Position numbers and translations under genes: made by a program. Below, in pieces: positions 43,515-56,627 of a DNA stretch of 64,000 nucleotides. The stretch covers positions 1-64,000 of the forward strand of contig WACJ01000331.1 in the NCBI GenBank assembly GCA_008973525.1. The letters run 5' to 3'. The notes beneath the pieces are model-generated. The model was not told the DNA's origin. It ran no database searches and saw only the letters and a list, made by a program, of their open reading frames with translations. The number at the start of each line of letters is the position of its first letter. The first letter of the stretch is position 1. This DNA is from Stenopsyche tienmushanensis. Lineage: Eukaryota; Arthropoda; Insecta; Trichoptera; Stenopsychidae.

Positions 43515-44350
43515 TTTAAAGATTACGAGATCATCATCTCGTCAAAGCTAAATCGAATATTAAGATATTTAAGAAAACGAAAAAGACATCATCATTACTA
43601 TTTTTTAAATGCATTTTCATGTTTCCTTTTAATGAATCATTTTGATATTTATAGATGACATTAATCATATGATTTTATTATACCTTATATTATACCTTGA
43701 GTTCGCCATATGTATTTTTGGCATATTCTCTTTGTATTTAAAATAATTTGAATGTTTTTAGAGCTGAATGCCAAATACATTAAATTTCTTTTTCTATTAA
43801 GTGTATGGCTTATATCTCAGTATTTAATAACTAATTAAAAAAGATGCTCAAGTTAAATGTTGTAACGGAATGATCTGGGAGTGTACTTGTGACTTGTGTA
43901 CGCTTCAATAAATCTTTAAAGTATTTAAAATTAAATAAATCTTAATCAATATTTTTGCTTTATTTTCTATGCTATTTTTTACCAACAAAAACATTATTTG
44001 CAATACTGTTTTTTAAATAATATTTGCATAAAATATGCAAAAACGTGTTGCTTTTTGTACTTTCAAATAAATTGATTAAAAGGAATAAATCAAAAATATA
44101 AAAAAAAAATGAAATTTGGATTCTATGTGCATTATGAATATTTGCGGAGAGATTTATTTTTAGCCAATTCGATGTGTTTATTTTTCCAAAACACATTTTC
44201 AATGCTCAAGGTCCAATTTGGTGGAATCTTTTGGTGATATTACACCATTTATCTTTTCACATGGCTTTCCTAAAGAATTCCACTATTGAGAAACTAATTT
44301 TGCAATAATTAAACTTAAACCCTGATTCAGAATGTTGGTGGTCTTCTTTG
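43515..44350. other. Probable intron, nothing recognised
   Basis: AT-rich; no supported feature. Confidence 0.35.
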
Positions 44351-44355
44351 TGACC

Positions 44356-44564
44356 TTAAGGCCCAATCCACACTATGGTGCCGGTAACGGTTCGATCTCG
44401 CTCTCGGTCTCAGTCCGGTCAAATATTCTCATACAAGAAACGGAATTGGAACGATCCGATAGTGTGAATACTTTGATTGTTTCTTGTGTAAGAATATTTG
44501 ATCGGACCGGGATCGGAGCGAGATCGAACCGTTACCGGCACCATAGTGTGGATCTGGCCTAAGT
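44356..44564. mobile_element. Foldback MITE M1, full copy
   Basis: About 209 bp, almost wholly an inverted repeat. The left arm (44356-44441, with CACTATGGTGCCGGTAACGG) pairs with the right arm (44480-44564, with CCGTTACCGGCACCATAGTG) around a core of about 38 nt. Ends read TTAAGGCC and GGCCTAAG. A TTAA- or TAA-type target site is possible, but the superfamily is unclear. Partial copies at 5083..5200 and 56035..56160. Confidence 0.9.
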
Positions 44565-45646
44565 ATGCTTTTCAGTTTCTCTAAATATTCAATATCAATG
44601 CCAATGTTAAATACTTTAATAACAATATCAGACAATATTTGAATTATGAATCCGAACTTATTTTTCGTTAAAGAATAATTTTCAAACTGCTATTTTACAG
44701 CAGGACATGTTGGCATTCAACTACATGGGATTTTAATCTATTTTTGCGTTCGTTTTATCATCTTTATCCAAAAACAGAAACAAATAGTATCTTTCGGCGA
44801 CCAACGCGGCCTAAATTCTAACTTTAGTAGATCCTTATTTTCTTATGCTCGAAATTATTGGCAAACCTCCCTTCAATCAAATTAGATTGTATTGATTATG
44901 AATAAACATAATCCGAAAACGTCATCAATAGTAAAGTACTTGCATGCAAGTGTTTTAATGCCATTACCATTTAAAACTATAATAAACTAACGTCAAACAA
45001 AAAAATAATGTGCTGTTATCAGCAATTTGACAGCAACCGTGTATTAAAATTGGTAACTTTTAATTTGATGGACTTTGTAAGTATGCTATGCTATTTAGAT
45101 GTAATGCTTTAATATACAATAGGATGATCGTGGCATATCGATTGATGCAAGAAGAGACCTTTGGAACATGACACACGGCTGCATATCTGAAACAGGACGA
45201 CCATCTACATATTACATATGAACAATTGCATGTCCACGTGTTGCATACAGCGTTTCATAGTTATCATTATGTGTTTCGTGATAAGTGCGTTTTATGAGGA
45301 GAGCATTGAGGAAATTACGTAATTCGTGTTGCACAGTATGCAACAAGAAAACTGCGCTTCAATGCAAATTATCTATTCGGTTTTTTTTATTGACAACACT
45401 GACCACCGACTGACACATAGACTACAATCTTTTTCAAATTCTGACCATCATGATTTTATTTGGTTTCATTCATCACCAAACTAGCATTCATTAAACTATC
45501 GAATTAACATTAATTACTACGATTAAGGCTAACTAATACAAAAGTGTTATTTTACAAACATGTAAAAAATAATATTTTTAAATTTAAAGTACGGACTGAC
45601 GGCAGTAACTACGCTTTTCATATAAATATATATATATTTTTTTAAA
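44565..45646. other. Probable intron, nothing recognised
   Basis: No supported feature. Confidence 0.35.
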
Positions 45647-46106
45647 TCCTTATGACGTCCATCAAAGCATGAATCTTTGATGTGTCCTTATGACGTCCAT
45701 CAAAGGAGATCTTACTTGGGAGATGATTTAATGTGGTGGTTTCCTGTTGCCTTCCACACGTGGTAAAGTAAGGATAGGATTATTTGGAAAGGTAGGAGAG
45801 GAGAGAATCTATGAGTGAGTAGCGAAATTATCATTATATATATATAAATGACAATTTAATTATTGTTGCAAATTCAGTTACTCACTCATGGGCGTCCCTG
45901 CACGACTTTATTAATCGCCTCAGAATTTACTTTTTCTAATCCAGAAAATCAGGGTAAACCTGGATCGAGATGATCGATCAGAAATATTAATATTTCCAAT
46001 CTCCCAAATTTGTTGATACGGTGAAATTTTTTTCCACAATCTGGATTTGAACCCGGACCTTTATAATAAGAGTCCAGGATCTAATCCACTATACCAACAC
46101 TTGGTC
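45647..46106 (-). repeat. tRNA-derived SINE, family B, copy 2
   Basis: Inverse copy of 43047..43514. Its tail unit CCTTATGACGTCCATCAAAG is present twice (about 45648 and 45690), so the 3' end was duplicated. The central domain TAAGGATAGGATTATTTGGA matches the other copies closely. Confidence 0.8.
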
Positions 46107-47140
46107 CTACCCCTTTATAAATCCTTCCGTTTGACAGTAAAACACAACATCAAGGGATGCTTTACCTTCTCCCACGAAATCACAATCTTTAATCAGATCA
46201 AATATTATGATAAACACTAGATGCTAAACCAGGGAAATAAAAATATCGCATATTAAGTTTTTTTTTTCTGTCGTGATTATACCACATCTGGTCTTCCTAC
46301 TGGTTCCTAATTAATTTACATAAACATTGAATGTGTGGCAAAAATATTAGGAAGGTCGTCACTAAGAACTGCAAATTGTTTAGAAACAAAAAACAGATTT
46401 ATTAACACGACCCCACTTTTTTCCACACTTCGAAATATTTTATTCCTTTTATACACAATTACTATGCACTTTTTTACAGATAGCTCAAAGGCATAAAAAC
46501 TTCCTTGAAAATTTGCATCAATGAACATAAACCGTAAAACAAAAAGTTAAATAAACATTGCTTTTTGAATAAAAGTTTTTTCGTTTTTTTTATTGTATAA
46601 TAACAAAGGTATTTGCTTAGATTAAACAAAAAACAATGATTTAAAATTAACTTTTATGAAAACTTCCAACATCGATCCTTGAATTTTGGACATGAATTGT
46701 TTTTAGAATTTTTATTTTTTACAAAAAACAAATTAATTTAACCTTTCTCTCGCCGTGCTAAAAAGAAAACATCCACGCATTACCATGATATGTATTTGGT
46801 ACACCATATGAAATTCTGAACCCCATATCTATTATTTTTCATATAGATTTGAGATTTGTACTCTCATTATTAGAGTCGCTTTGTAATATATACATCATGG
46901 TGAAGGAAAGATTAATAATTTAATATTTATCTTTATGCTCCATTTATAATAACATTATTTGTATTGTAATATTGGATATTACTAGGATTTCTTTCTTTCT
47001 ATTATTTCGACCAACAAAGTTCCACTTGATCGCGGAAAGTGGAAACGAGAAAACAACAAAAACGAACGTGTTTTTATAACTCATTTGACTTATTCTAACA
47101 AACATCTAAGCATAATTCGTGTAAATCTCAAAACTTTCAA
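46107..47140. other. Probable intron, nothing recognised
   Basis: No supported feature. Confidence 0.35.
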
Positions 47141-47142
47141 AT

Positions 47143-47519
47143 ATCTAATATATAAAAATGAATTGGGTTTTGTTCGTTTGAAATGCGCTGCCATATCGTT
47201 CATCAAATTGCAATAAAACTTCGTCCACTTATTGCTAAGAATTTCGCGAGTAACATAGGCATAGTTTAATATATAAAAATCAATGTTTGTTTGTCCATAT
47301 TTAATGCGCTGCCATACCATTCATTCGATTGCGATAAAACTTTTCCAACTTATTGTTTGTACTTTCTCAAATAATATAGGTATATTACAATTAGCTTACA
47401 GTAGATCTTATATATAAAAATCAATTTTTGTATGTTTGTTCATTTTTGTAATAAAACCAACAAACGATATTTTTAGAATTATTACTTATGTGGCAGTAAC
47501 GCACTGGGTATCGGCTAGT
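47143..47519 (+). mobile_element. Helitron-like element with repeated 5' end
   Basis: Three related units start near 47143, 47269 and 47405 with TATATAAAAAT(G/C)AAT. The first two continue with ATGCGCTGCCATA and a TTCAT..GATTGC-like motif, the usual Helitron 5' sequence. The block ends GGGTATCGGCTAG followed by T at 47519, which fits a Helitron 3' terminus. No Rep/helicase coding is present. Confidence 0.6.
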
Positions 47520-47890
47520 ATTGTATAAATATTATAAGTAAGGAGGGCCAGAATATAATCAAAATTTTAAAACGACCACTTTTATCAGTTTGTATCGAGA
47601 CACGGTTCATGAAACACATATTTTTTTTATTACTATTTTATTTTATTATTATTACTATAAGTAAATGAATGATGTGTTTTTTTGTTTTTATTATTCCCTT
47701 TCGTTTATAAACTATGTCAAAACCATTGAATCAATGAAGAAAATGTATGTAGTTGCATACCTTTTTTGTTCAATTGAAGCAAACTAATAATAACCTTGTT
47801 TCTAATAATACTTTATTACTTTTAATCAATAACAAAAAATAATACTCCAAGAAGATAAAATTATTTTGCAAAATGAGCACAAAGAATGAT
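47520..47890. other. Probable intron, nothing recognised
   Basis: AT-rich. Confidence 0.35.
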
Positions 47891-47892
47891 AA

Positions 47893-47995
47893 TACACCTA
47901 TTCCTCGATTTACGCAGTAGATACGTTCCGAGAGAAAACGCGTAAATCGAGACTTCAAGTTCATACAAAATCTGCGAAAAAAACTTTTAAATGAA
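47893..47995. mobile_element. pogo/Tigger-like transposon end, copy 1
   Basis: Shares CCTCGATTTACGC, GTAGATACGTTCCGAGAGAA and GTAAATCGAGACTTCAAGTT with 58222..58345. Alternating CGATTTACGCGG and CGCGTAAA motifs are typical of Tigger/pogo termini. Confidence 0.6.
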
Positions 47996-49600
47996 CAAAT
48001 TTTTTAGTCTTATTTTACACATAAGTAATCTCGAAAAATAAATGCATATATAGTTTTATGTAAAAAGATGAAAAATCACATTTAAGAGTAAAGCATAATT
48101 GTTATATGACAATATAATGCATAGCTTCACATTCATGTCACGTTATTACCCAATTGTATTATTTATAATCTATTTTCCTAACGCAAGCCTTATAAGAATT
48201 AATCGATTATAACGCATTTGTCATCTAATCAAATTGACCTCGATATGAAAAGATGTCAACCTAATCTTCAAATTGTAGATTTAACAACAAAAGGAAAACG
48301 CAGCAAAACAAAGATAATGACTAATGTTAAATTCATCTCTAATGACGTTGTTATCGTCTACTCGTTAATCTAACGTAAATTGCCACAATAATGACGGTTG
48401 CTTAAATACATTTTTTTTTCAAGTCTTCGTCACATTCTGAATAGAAAATTTAAATAAAATAATATAGACCTTTTAGCAGTGATGTTGGAAAACATTGAAG
48501 ATAACAGCTTCGAGTCGTGCAGAATGTGCAGCAAGAATTGCGCATTTGCCCGATGTACATCTAACATTGTAAAGATATATCTCTATCTATTTTTGCTGAA
48601 TAGAAATAGTCCACGTGTCCAACAAAGAAATGCGCAGACAAATCTGTTGAATTAACTCATTAGTGTCGGGAAGCACCAATTTACGTTCAACCGTCTAACA
48701 ATGTATGTATAATCTCGTAAGCAAGGCATTATGCCTGAGTTGCAATAAGATTTCAAATATTATTTTAAGGCTTGTTATTCATTAATTATACACATCATAC
48801 ACGAATTATTAATAATTAATTAATTGCATCAAAGATTGCATTTTAAGTTGACTCTTTGATTACAAAGTTATATTCCAACAAAAATAAAAAGATGATAATA
48901 TGAGTTTATTTATCCTTTGGCAAATAAACAAGATATGCGATGATTAAGAAACTATTTTTATATATGCCAGGAAATCCTTATCGAAATATTATCATCTTTA
49001 CTTTGACACGCCCTATTGTAACAGCAAATGTATTTTATGCGGATTATTGGCATCGATTTGCTATAATTACATACAATTTTATCATAAGGCAAGGAAAATT
49101 TAAATCACTGATCAAACATTTAAAACATAACCAGAAATTTTCAAAATTTGGCAATTATCAGCGATTTTTGAACATTATTCTTTCTCAAATAACTGAAATT
49201 CTTATAGTTTTTATCATTTTTTTGGACCGATCTTGACTCGTTTGATGCAGAAGCTGATTGCAGTTGTGATTGCCAATCAAATGGGCTTTTGATCCATTTT
49301 TTACGTCCATCGCCTGCATCATATTCAAAATTGTTCGAAAGTCTTCATTAAAAATGCAAACCGTGAAGTCAATTGCAATTTCAATAATACTTGACCCGAA
49401 ATGTAAATGTTTGTCGCAGACATTTAAATCGACGAATCTAATGTTTCATTATTATTTTGCACGTTAGCATCTAAACAACTCAAGGAATTTTTAATTTTTG
49501 CAAAACAGTTTTTATTATTAATAACAATATAATTCATACAGATTTCCTAATTGCCAATACCGATTGTTTTTCTAACTATTTACATGGACCTATGATTTAA
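47996..49600. other. Probable intron, nothing recognised
   Basis: A 98-codon ORF (48940-49236) has no recognised motif and AT-driven composition. Confidence 0.3.
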
Positions 49601-49605
49601 TTAGC

Positions 49606-49975
49606 TGAGTGTTGATATAATGGTTTAGATCCTGTACCTCTACTTATTAAGTTTTGGGTTCAAATCCAAATTGTAGAAAAAAAAATCACCGTACCAACAA
49701 ATTTGGGAGATGGGAAATATTAATATTTCTGATCGTTTACCCCGATTTTCTAGACTTGAAAAAGCAATTACTGAAGAGATTAATAAAAGTCGTATACGAG
49801 TCCATTAAATTTGCAACAATAATTAAATTATCTTGAATACAATATACATGAATTCCTATCCATATAATCCTATCCTTTGTGTTAGTCAAATGGGAAACCA
49901 CCAAAAGAAAAATTCTTTCCCTATACATAATAAGATCTCTTATGATAGCTCGCCTACATACGATACGGATATGAC
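49606..49975 (+). repeat. tRNA-derived SINE, family B, copy 3
   Basis: Matches 43047..43514: GTTGATATAATGGTTTAGAT, GGGTTCAAATCCAA, ACCGTACCAACAAATTTGGG. The central domain is degraded. Confidence 0.75.
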
Positions 49976-51270
49976 TTTAAAAAGCTAAATGTAATTTTCA
50001 GATTTCATGATTAACATACAAAAAATCGTATTAGTTCTCTTTGTTTCTGTAATTAAATTTATAATTTGGATTCAGAGTAGCAGATTGTGAGCATCCTAGT
50101 TATAAACATACACATCTCGCTTATTTTTAAAGAATTTATCAAAACTTCTTCAAGCAATAACTTAGAAGGGTTACATGTAAATAAAAAAAATCTTGGTTAC
50201 AATTTTCTACAATTTTATATATGTATATATAATATTTAAGTTATCACAGTCATATACAGTGTTTTTATTTAAGTTAAACCTTTTTGAATACCAGCATAGT
50301 TGTTGTGCTAAATTATTCTTAAATTATATTTTTATATATTATATAGATATTCGGAATGAAATGATTTACAAATTGTGTTCTATACTTAAAATGATTCATT
50401 TACCTGTAGAATAGTCTAGGCGCATTTTCATTAATTTAGGATAATCTAGTGGATAAAATTTCATCAAACGTAAACTTCAGAAAAATAATAGATAGAACCC
50501 AACAACAAAAATGACCGTGTAAAACTATTAAATACGCTAATTATCTTTACATAACACTTTTACGCATTGCGACTTTCTATTGTGGAGTAATCCGTTTATG
50601 ATTTAGACGGAAAACTTTCATTTGCGCAAGATGATCATATCACATAATCTATTAGATCTTTGCACTATACTCATCGATTGTAATGTTTATTTACATTTAA
50701 TTTATTAACTGTATATAGCGATTTTCAATTTTGTTATCTTTTGGCATCATATGCTTACACAGGCATATATTTAATCAATTAGAGCTAATTGCAAGAGAAC
50801 TTTTGTATTATTATCTAATGTTTTTAAAGGTCACAGCAATTTATTGACCCTTGTAGCAGAATTTATTGTGATCAACAAGTTTATGCGATTTATTTGAGAC
50901 GTAATGGATGCATTTTTATCCTCGTCCTGTGACGTCGAATTTTGTATCATACTTGAGATATTTCACAAGATAGATAAAATTCTTAATAAATTGGGTAATT
51001 TTATCAAAATAATACATATATGGTGACCCTAATGCCACAAGGATGTTTTCCTTAATTATTGATACTAATAATATTTTGATAAATAGCTTACGTTATTCAT
51101 ATTTTATCAATTAATGTGTACTATTTTACTTAATATTAATTCGACAATAAAAAATATGTGTACCAAATATAACTTGATTTTATGATCATATTTTTTACAA
51201 TAGATAATTATCACCATTACAGCGAAACTCTTAATAATTAATCTTATTATTCGTTGAAAAATCTGGATTC
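49976..51270. other. Probable intron, nothing recognised
   Basis: AT-rich. Confidence 0.35.
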
Positions 51271-51275
51271 TTGGG

Positions 51276-51442
51276 GTGGCTTTTAGCAATCCCTATTTAT
51301 GGAACTACTGCCAACCATTTTTACATCGTTTTTCATAGCGAATATGTATTTTAAAAACGTAATCACCAGTCACACCTCCTGGAGATTTGAACCCATAACG
51401 ATCGAGTTACCAGTCCGACCGCTTAATTGCGGACTACCTGGA
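51276..51442 (-). repeat. tRNA-derived SINE, family A, copy 2
   Basis: The reverse complement reads GGTAGTCCGCAATTAAGCGG, GGTTCAAATCTCCAGGAGGT and GATTGCTAAAAGCCACC, collinear with 18683..18863. Confidence 0.8.
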
Positions 51443-52370
51443 TTCCGATATTATACTAGATTAGTTTGAATATTTTCACCATCATCATATGCTTTTAATT
51501 AAATTCTTATGATTTACAAATACATAAATTGAATGACATTAGATGTTTTGTGAAACGGTCACAATGCATTCCTTAACCATTTAATGCAACTAAATCTCAT
51601 ATTTAACTGAATCTTATAGCACACACAAGGCTACTAAAAATACCTTACTGATCTAAAATTTCAAACTATAAATTCTTAATGTTGGATCTTTGTTAATGCT
51701 TTTATGCTCCATTTAACAATTGTAAAAAATGCACTTGTAAGTTACTACGAAGATAATAATACCTATGTCCTATTGCTTTTACAGCATTTAATTTATATGA
51801 AACATTGCAAGTTTAAAGCTTTGTTTACAAATATTTTCTAAAAGAATTGATAGAACTATAATAGAGAATATTAATAGTTAATTATTCATGACCAAAATGC
51901 ATGTATTAATTGAAATTCAACACACAAGATTTTATCCTCTTATGAAATTATGCATCTAATTATCGACTATATTTTACTCGTATTTAGTACTGTATTCATA
52001 ATGTAACTTCATTGAAAATAATCAACGATATTTCAGACATTGTAACTTATGGCCGTTGACCCATTGTTTTTTTAACTTTATAAACAAAATACATAAGAGG
52101 TCTTTTTTTAATACATAATTGTGGGAGAAAAAACTAGTAACAACCTTTGCACACAACCAAAGGGAAGCAGTACTTATAAGTTTTTGCGACTTTTTAATAA
52201 CAATATGAACGTTTTTTTTAATCCGCTGGTATTGTAAGAGAATGTAGGCTTATACTGTGTATGTCATGCGATCAAAAGAACAACTACCGTCGTATAATTG
52301 TATTGAAGAAATGCAAAATTATCGAAAAGACGAATAGCAACAGTACGATCAGCCGTTTGATACTAATCTT
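51443..52370. other. Probable intron, nothing recognised
   Basis: AT-rich. Confidence 0.35.
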
Positions 52371-52373
52371 TAG

Positions 52374-53050
52374 TTCTTAGGCTCCCAACCTATGGGTCGC
52401 GACCCCCAAGGTGGTGGCGACGAGTTTTCTGAGACCAACTTATACTTATACTAGATTTTGAATAACATCAAGGTTTCACCATTGTTTTCTTTTCAAGTTG
52501 ATGAAAAGACGCAAGCTCGTGTGCTCAGTTGCTTGTTTTCGTGAAATATTTTCATTCGGATAGTACCAGAGAAGAGCACCTATTATGTAATGAACTTAAA
52601 AGTACTTCAAAAAGTGAGGATATAATGGAGAAGAAAAATAGGTTTTTTGAGACTGGAGGATTAAACTAGAAACACGTGGTTTGTGCGGATGGTACACAAG
52701 TAAAAGAAATTCGCTCCCCAAGCAAACCACATGATTCACCGATATGCCTTAGCCAGTAAGACTCTTCCAACTCCTCTGCAAGAGGTACTTGATTCGCTGA
52801 TAAAAATCGTGAATTCTGTTTAAAGAACTGTGTAAGACATGGATTCTGATCATGAGATTCTTCTTTTCTACAATGCAGTACGCTGGTTGTTGAAAGAAAA
52901 TGTTGTGAATTGTGTCTTTGAATTGAAAGATGAAATCAAGTTGTTCTTAGAAGTGCAAGAGAAACATGACCTTTTGATATAGTTTAATGACAAAGCTTAG
53001 TTTAAAAAAGTAGCATATCTAGCAGATATATTGAAATGGGAAAATGGTAC
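52374..53050 (+). pseudogene. hAT transposase remnant (Charlie/ZBED5-like)
   Basis: Begins with a hAT-type end, GGCTCCCAACCTATGGGTCG. A broken reading frame follows with transposase motifs in order: STREEHLLCNELKSTSKSED; FFETGGLN, then a TAG, then KHVVCADGT; then HMIHRYALASKTLPTPLQEV; MDSDHEILLFYNAVRWLLKE; CVFELKDEIKLFLEVQEKHD. Several in-frame stops make it inactive. No matching right terminus was located. Confidence 0.8.
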
Positions 53051-53875
53051 CTGATTTTCAATCGGGAGCCCTAATCTTACTTTCTAACATAAGTAGAAAA
53101 GTATTATAAATGCAGTTTACGTTTATTGTGATTCAGGCTATTGAAAATTATCGTATGAGTAATCTATTTGACTTTAAATATAATATTTGCACAAAAAATC
53201 CCTATGTCAAGAGCAAAATATGCAGCCTCACGATTTCAAACATGCTGTAAATATTTAATTCAATTATCCCCAATATGCCAATAGTGCAGTGTAGTGTGTA
53301 CCATTGCAAAAAATCTAATTTATATTATGATTTTAGCAATGATCTGGCTATTCAAATTTTTCTTTTAAAAAATGTTAATATAGTGGCTTATTTGCTCTTC
53401 TGCTTGTCATGTTATATATAATATTTACCACTTAAAGTGAATCCTTAGCTTGATAATCGATAAATATGTAGAATTCGTGCAAACAGGAGTGCTAAATAAT
53501 TGCTAGAAATATATATAATTTGGATAACAAATCTGTTTCAACTCCGTGATGATAAGAGTAAAATCAACACAAAACCACATGTGCAAAGGCTTATTTGTAA
53601 ATCACGTTCTATTGCATTGCAAGATAATGTCAATGAAATTATCATACAAGACTTATTATCTTTGAGGGATATTTAGATATTATCATTCTCGTATCTAAAT
53701 CCAAGCTGAACGAAAAACTAATATTGAAATGACTGAAACATATAGATGGCTGTAGAGTAAACCGACCAATTTTAACAATCAGTGCAAGACCATTTACAGA
53801 TTTAATAATTATAGTACTTCGCAGTTACGCTATAATATGCATTATTTACGTTAAAGAATTTTACTAATATTCTTA
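53051..53875. other. Probable intron, nothing recognised
   Basis: No supported feature. Confidence 0.35.
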
Positions 53876-53879
53876 AATT

Positions 53880-54415
53880 CAATAATTTTTAGAATTCGTT
53901 TGCGACCTCATTCGCCGCGAGCCATTTATGTAAGTTAGTCTCTGACGAGGCTTTCGTGATCGTACATACGGCTCCGGGTACGTATTTATCCCCGAAAATG
54001 CCGCATAAAGCCCTAAAATAAACCGGAGTGGCCACAAGGTCTGTGTGTTCAACCGGTCCGCTTTTCAGACCGCTGACATGACGAATGAACGCCATAACCG
54101 AACATGTCTACAGAACGATTACGAACTCTAATTACAAAACGAAGTTGTCCGAAGAAGAGTGATCGGGTGGGTTGTTTAAATTTCACAATCGGTCGAAAGT
54201 ATTATTGTTTTTATTTTATTGCGGGCTGAGTCGGCTCAATGTTATAAGCGATGACGAAGAAGAGGGATTAGACAACTTAGTATATATTATAAAAACGGAC
54301 ACAGTCAATCAATGTTGGTTCATGTAAAGTAGAATGGTTGGTATTCTACGCTTTGCGCCCCAAGCCCAATTGCGCCCGTGGCGGGCGCCTGTTTCTCCCT
54401 TATTACTCGGCCCTG
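53880..54415 (+). repeat. Dispersed repeat R3, copy 3 (longest)
   Basis: Full match to 33795..34130 and inverse match to 41915..42345. It ends CTCGGCCCTG at 54415, a hAT-like terminus. On the - strand a 68-codon ORF (53889-54095) has protein-like composition (KYVPGAVCTITKASSETNLH). The same region is present but degraded in copy 2, so it may be the tail of an unidentified transposon protein. Confidence 0.75.
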
Positions 54416-56034
54416 CGAAACGTACCGCAGTTATTACTACTATTTATAATTATTAATACGCAGTTTGGGGAAGAAATAAATGCGTTAATCAAAAATTTGC
54501 CAGAAATATTTTCGTTAGCCTCCAATAGTATTAAAATGGGATAAAATTGAACCTTTTCTTACATATCCTTAACTTCTCTTTCTCAACACGATCCTTGACG
54601 TTAACTCAACTCGTAACTCAAAGCGTTAAACACACCTTTTCTTATTGCTGCTCAATTTCGTTGAATTTTAAATGATGCAGTAATTAGTAGATACGAAGAA
54701 TTGATAGCATTTATTGGATTGATAACAATATATTGTAATGATACATTTCGTGAATGCTTTCATTTTACTTTAATTCATATTTAATGAAACTTTATTTTAT
54801 AATGTTGAAATTTGCTACTCAAATTTATCCCTAATATACTATCCAACATAGATGCAGTTAATCACATTAATTCTATGAACGGTTGGTAAAAACACACAGA
54901 TGACGTCAAAATATATTAACAATGATTATCAAATTAGATACTCTGTAATCGCATTACACTCTATGAATGAAGTCTCGTATTATTTGCATTACGCGCCTCG
55001 TGATATTCAAATAATTTAGTGCAAATAAGTCATTAGCGACAATAATATTTTAAAACTAATGCCAGATATAATATAATATATGTACATAAATTGCTGAACA
55101 ATTAAATATTGCTGGACGCAGTTTTTAATGCCATTATTGAAGCAATCGGAGAGTATCATCGGGCATGGTTTAATGCATTTTTATAACTCGAATTGTAAAT
55201 ATTTTGACGATTTTGGAGTCCTTTCATAAAAATGAACAACCGTGAGTGCTACCAAGTCATCGTCTTATTTATAGACGGTGCTTATTGCCGTGGCTTTGTA
55301 GTTATTTTCGTCGAAGAAGGCATCTTGAGTAAATTGAACTGTCAAAAGTTCATTTCCCCCTACATTAAAATATTTTATAATCTAGAAATAATATGTTATT
55401 TTACGGCCTAGCCGCAAATTTCGCGTTGTCATATCATCGCGATCCAACTTTGACGGTTGTTATTTTTTGCGGTTTCAATTTGCACAACAAAGACTTTGGT
55501 ATATCGGTCTTTATATGGCTAATTATTTATTTTGTCTCTGTAGCTTTGTTTTTTTATCAAGTAGAAAATATATAATGCTCAATATATGCAACACAAAACG
55601 ATGAGTAATGGTTGTTCAAACTTCTACGATGATATAGTTACACACATATTAATATATTTATATGAGATATAGATAAAGGTCATATTATTTACAAATTATT
55701 TGTACACATTTTTTACATTTAGATGTTAACATCTATCCCATTATTTACCAACTACATATCAATTATCTTACAGAAGTGACATATCATTTGCAACTTACGT
55801 AGACATTGATTATGTACGAAAAACATTTTTGTTGTACAATCAATCCTATATATATCATTAATTTTACTTTGTTTTAAAGCATGTTCATGCAAAAAATGTA
55901 AGCATGCTAAACAATACATTGATATAAAAAGAACAATCTTGCTATGGCGACAACAAACAATTCAAAGCAATCACTTATTCAAGAATGATAGAGACATTTT
56001 AACACACAATGAAGAAAGAAGTAAATTGAATTTT
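54416..56034. other. Probable intron, nothing recognised
   Basis: AT-rich. Confidence 0.35.
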
Positions 56035-56162
56035 AGGCTTATGGTGCCGTGAACGATTCGATTTCACTCCGATCTCGGTCCGGTCAAATATTCTTACACA
56101 AAAAATAGAGTATTCACACTATCGGATGGTTCCAATTCCTTTTCTTAAATAAGAATATTTGA
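56035..56162 (+). mobile_element. Partial copy of foldback MITE M1
   Basis: Left-arm sequence TTATGGTGCCGTGAACGATT, then GATCTCGGTCCGGTCAAATA and TTCACACTATCGGATGGTTC, then a short right-arm piece AAGAATATTTGA. It abuts the R1 repeat. Confidence 0.75.
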
Positions 56163-56164
56163 CT

Positions 56165-56600
56165 ATTATCATCATCATAGTGCAGCCGCAAACAATCCGT
56201 TGCAGGACTACGGCCTCTTCAATATCAATTCATAGGAAGGGGTTACATCTAATTCGTCTGTGTCATACATTCACCTCCTCGTTTGCTCGATATTGAAGGT
56301 AGCATGACCTCCGAGTTTCATTTAAGAAAGAGAACGCTTACCCAACGGGCCATTGGGATGAACGTGTCGAAGGACGCTTTCGCGACCGTCTCGATAGGAA
56401 GTGTGGGAAATTTGTAAAGACTGTGAAAGTGTTTCCTCAGGACATTTTTTATTTTTGGGTCCCACCACGTACCTCCGTGCCTGCACTGTGACCGAATTAC
56501 ACGGGTCATCGCAGACACAAAATTGCAATAAACAAAAAAGTACGCCCCAAGCGTAGAAGTCATTTAAACAGGGGGTGTTGTTGGGAACATTCTCCTGTTC
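56165..56600 (-). repeat. Dispersed repeat R1, copy 2
   Basis: Inverse match of 1205..1580 but longer at its 5' side. - strand ORFs of 81 and 93 codons (56318-56603) cross the repeat, one with WWDPKIKNVLRKHFHSLYKF. The homologous stretch of copy 1 does not keep this frame open. Class uncertain, possibly non-LTR. Confidence 0.65.
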
Positions 56601-56627
56601 CACCGTTGCTGTTGCGAGTATTTGCAG

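Noticed and set aside
48940..49236. 98-codon ORF as a gene
   Set aside because: Composition follows local AT bias and no domain is visible.
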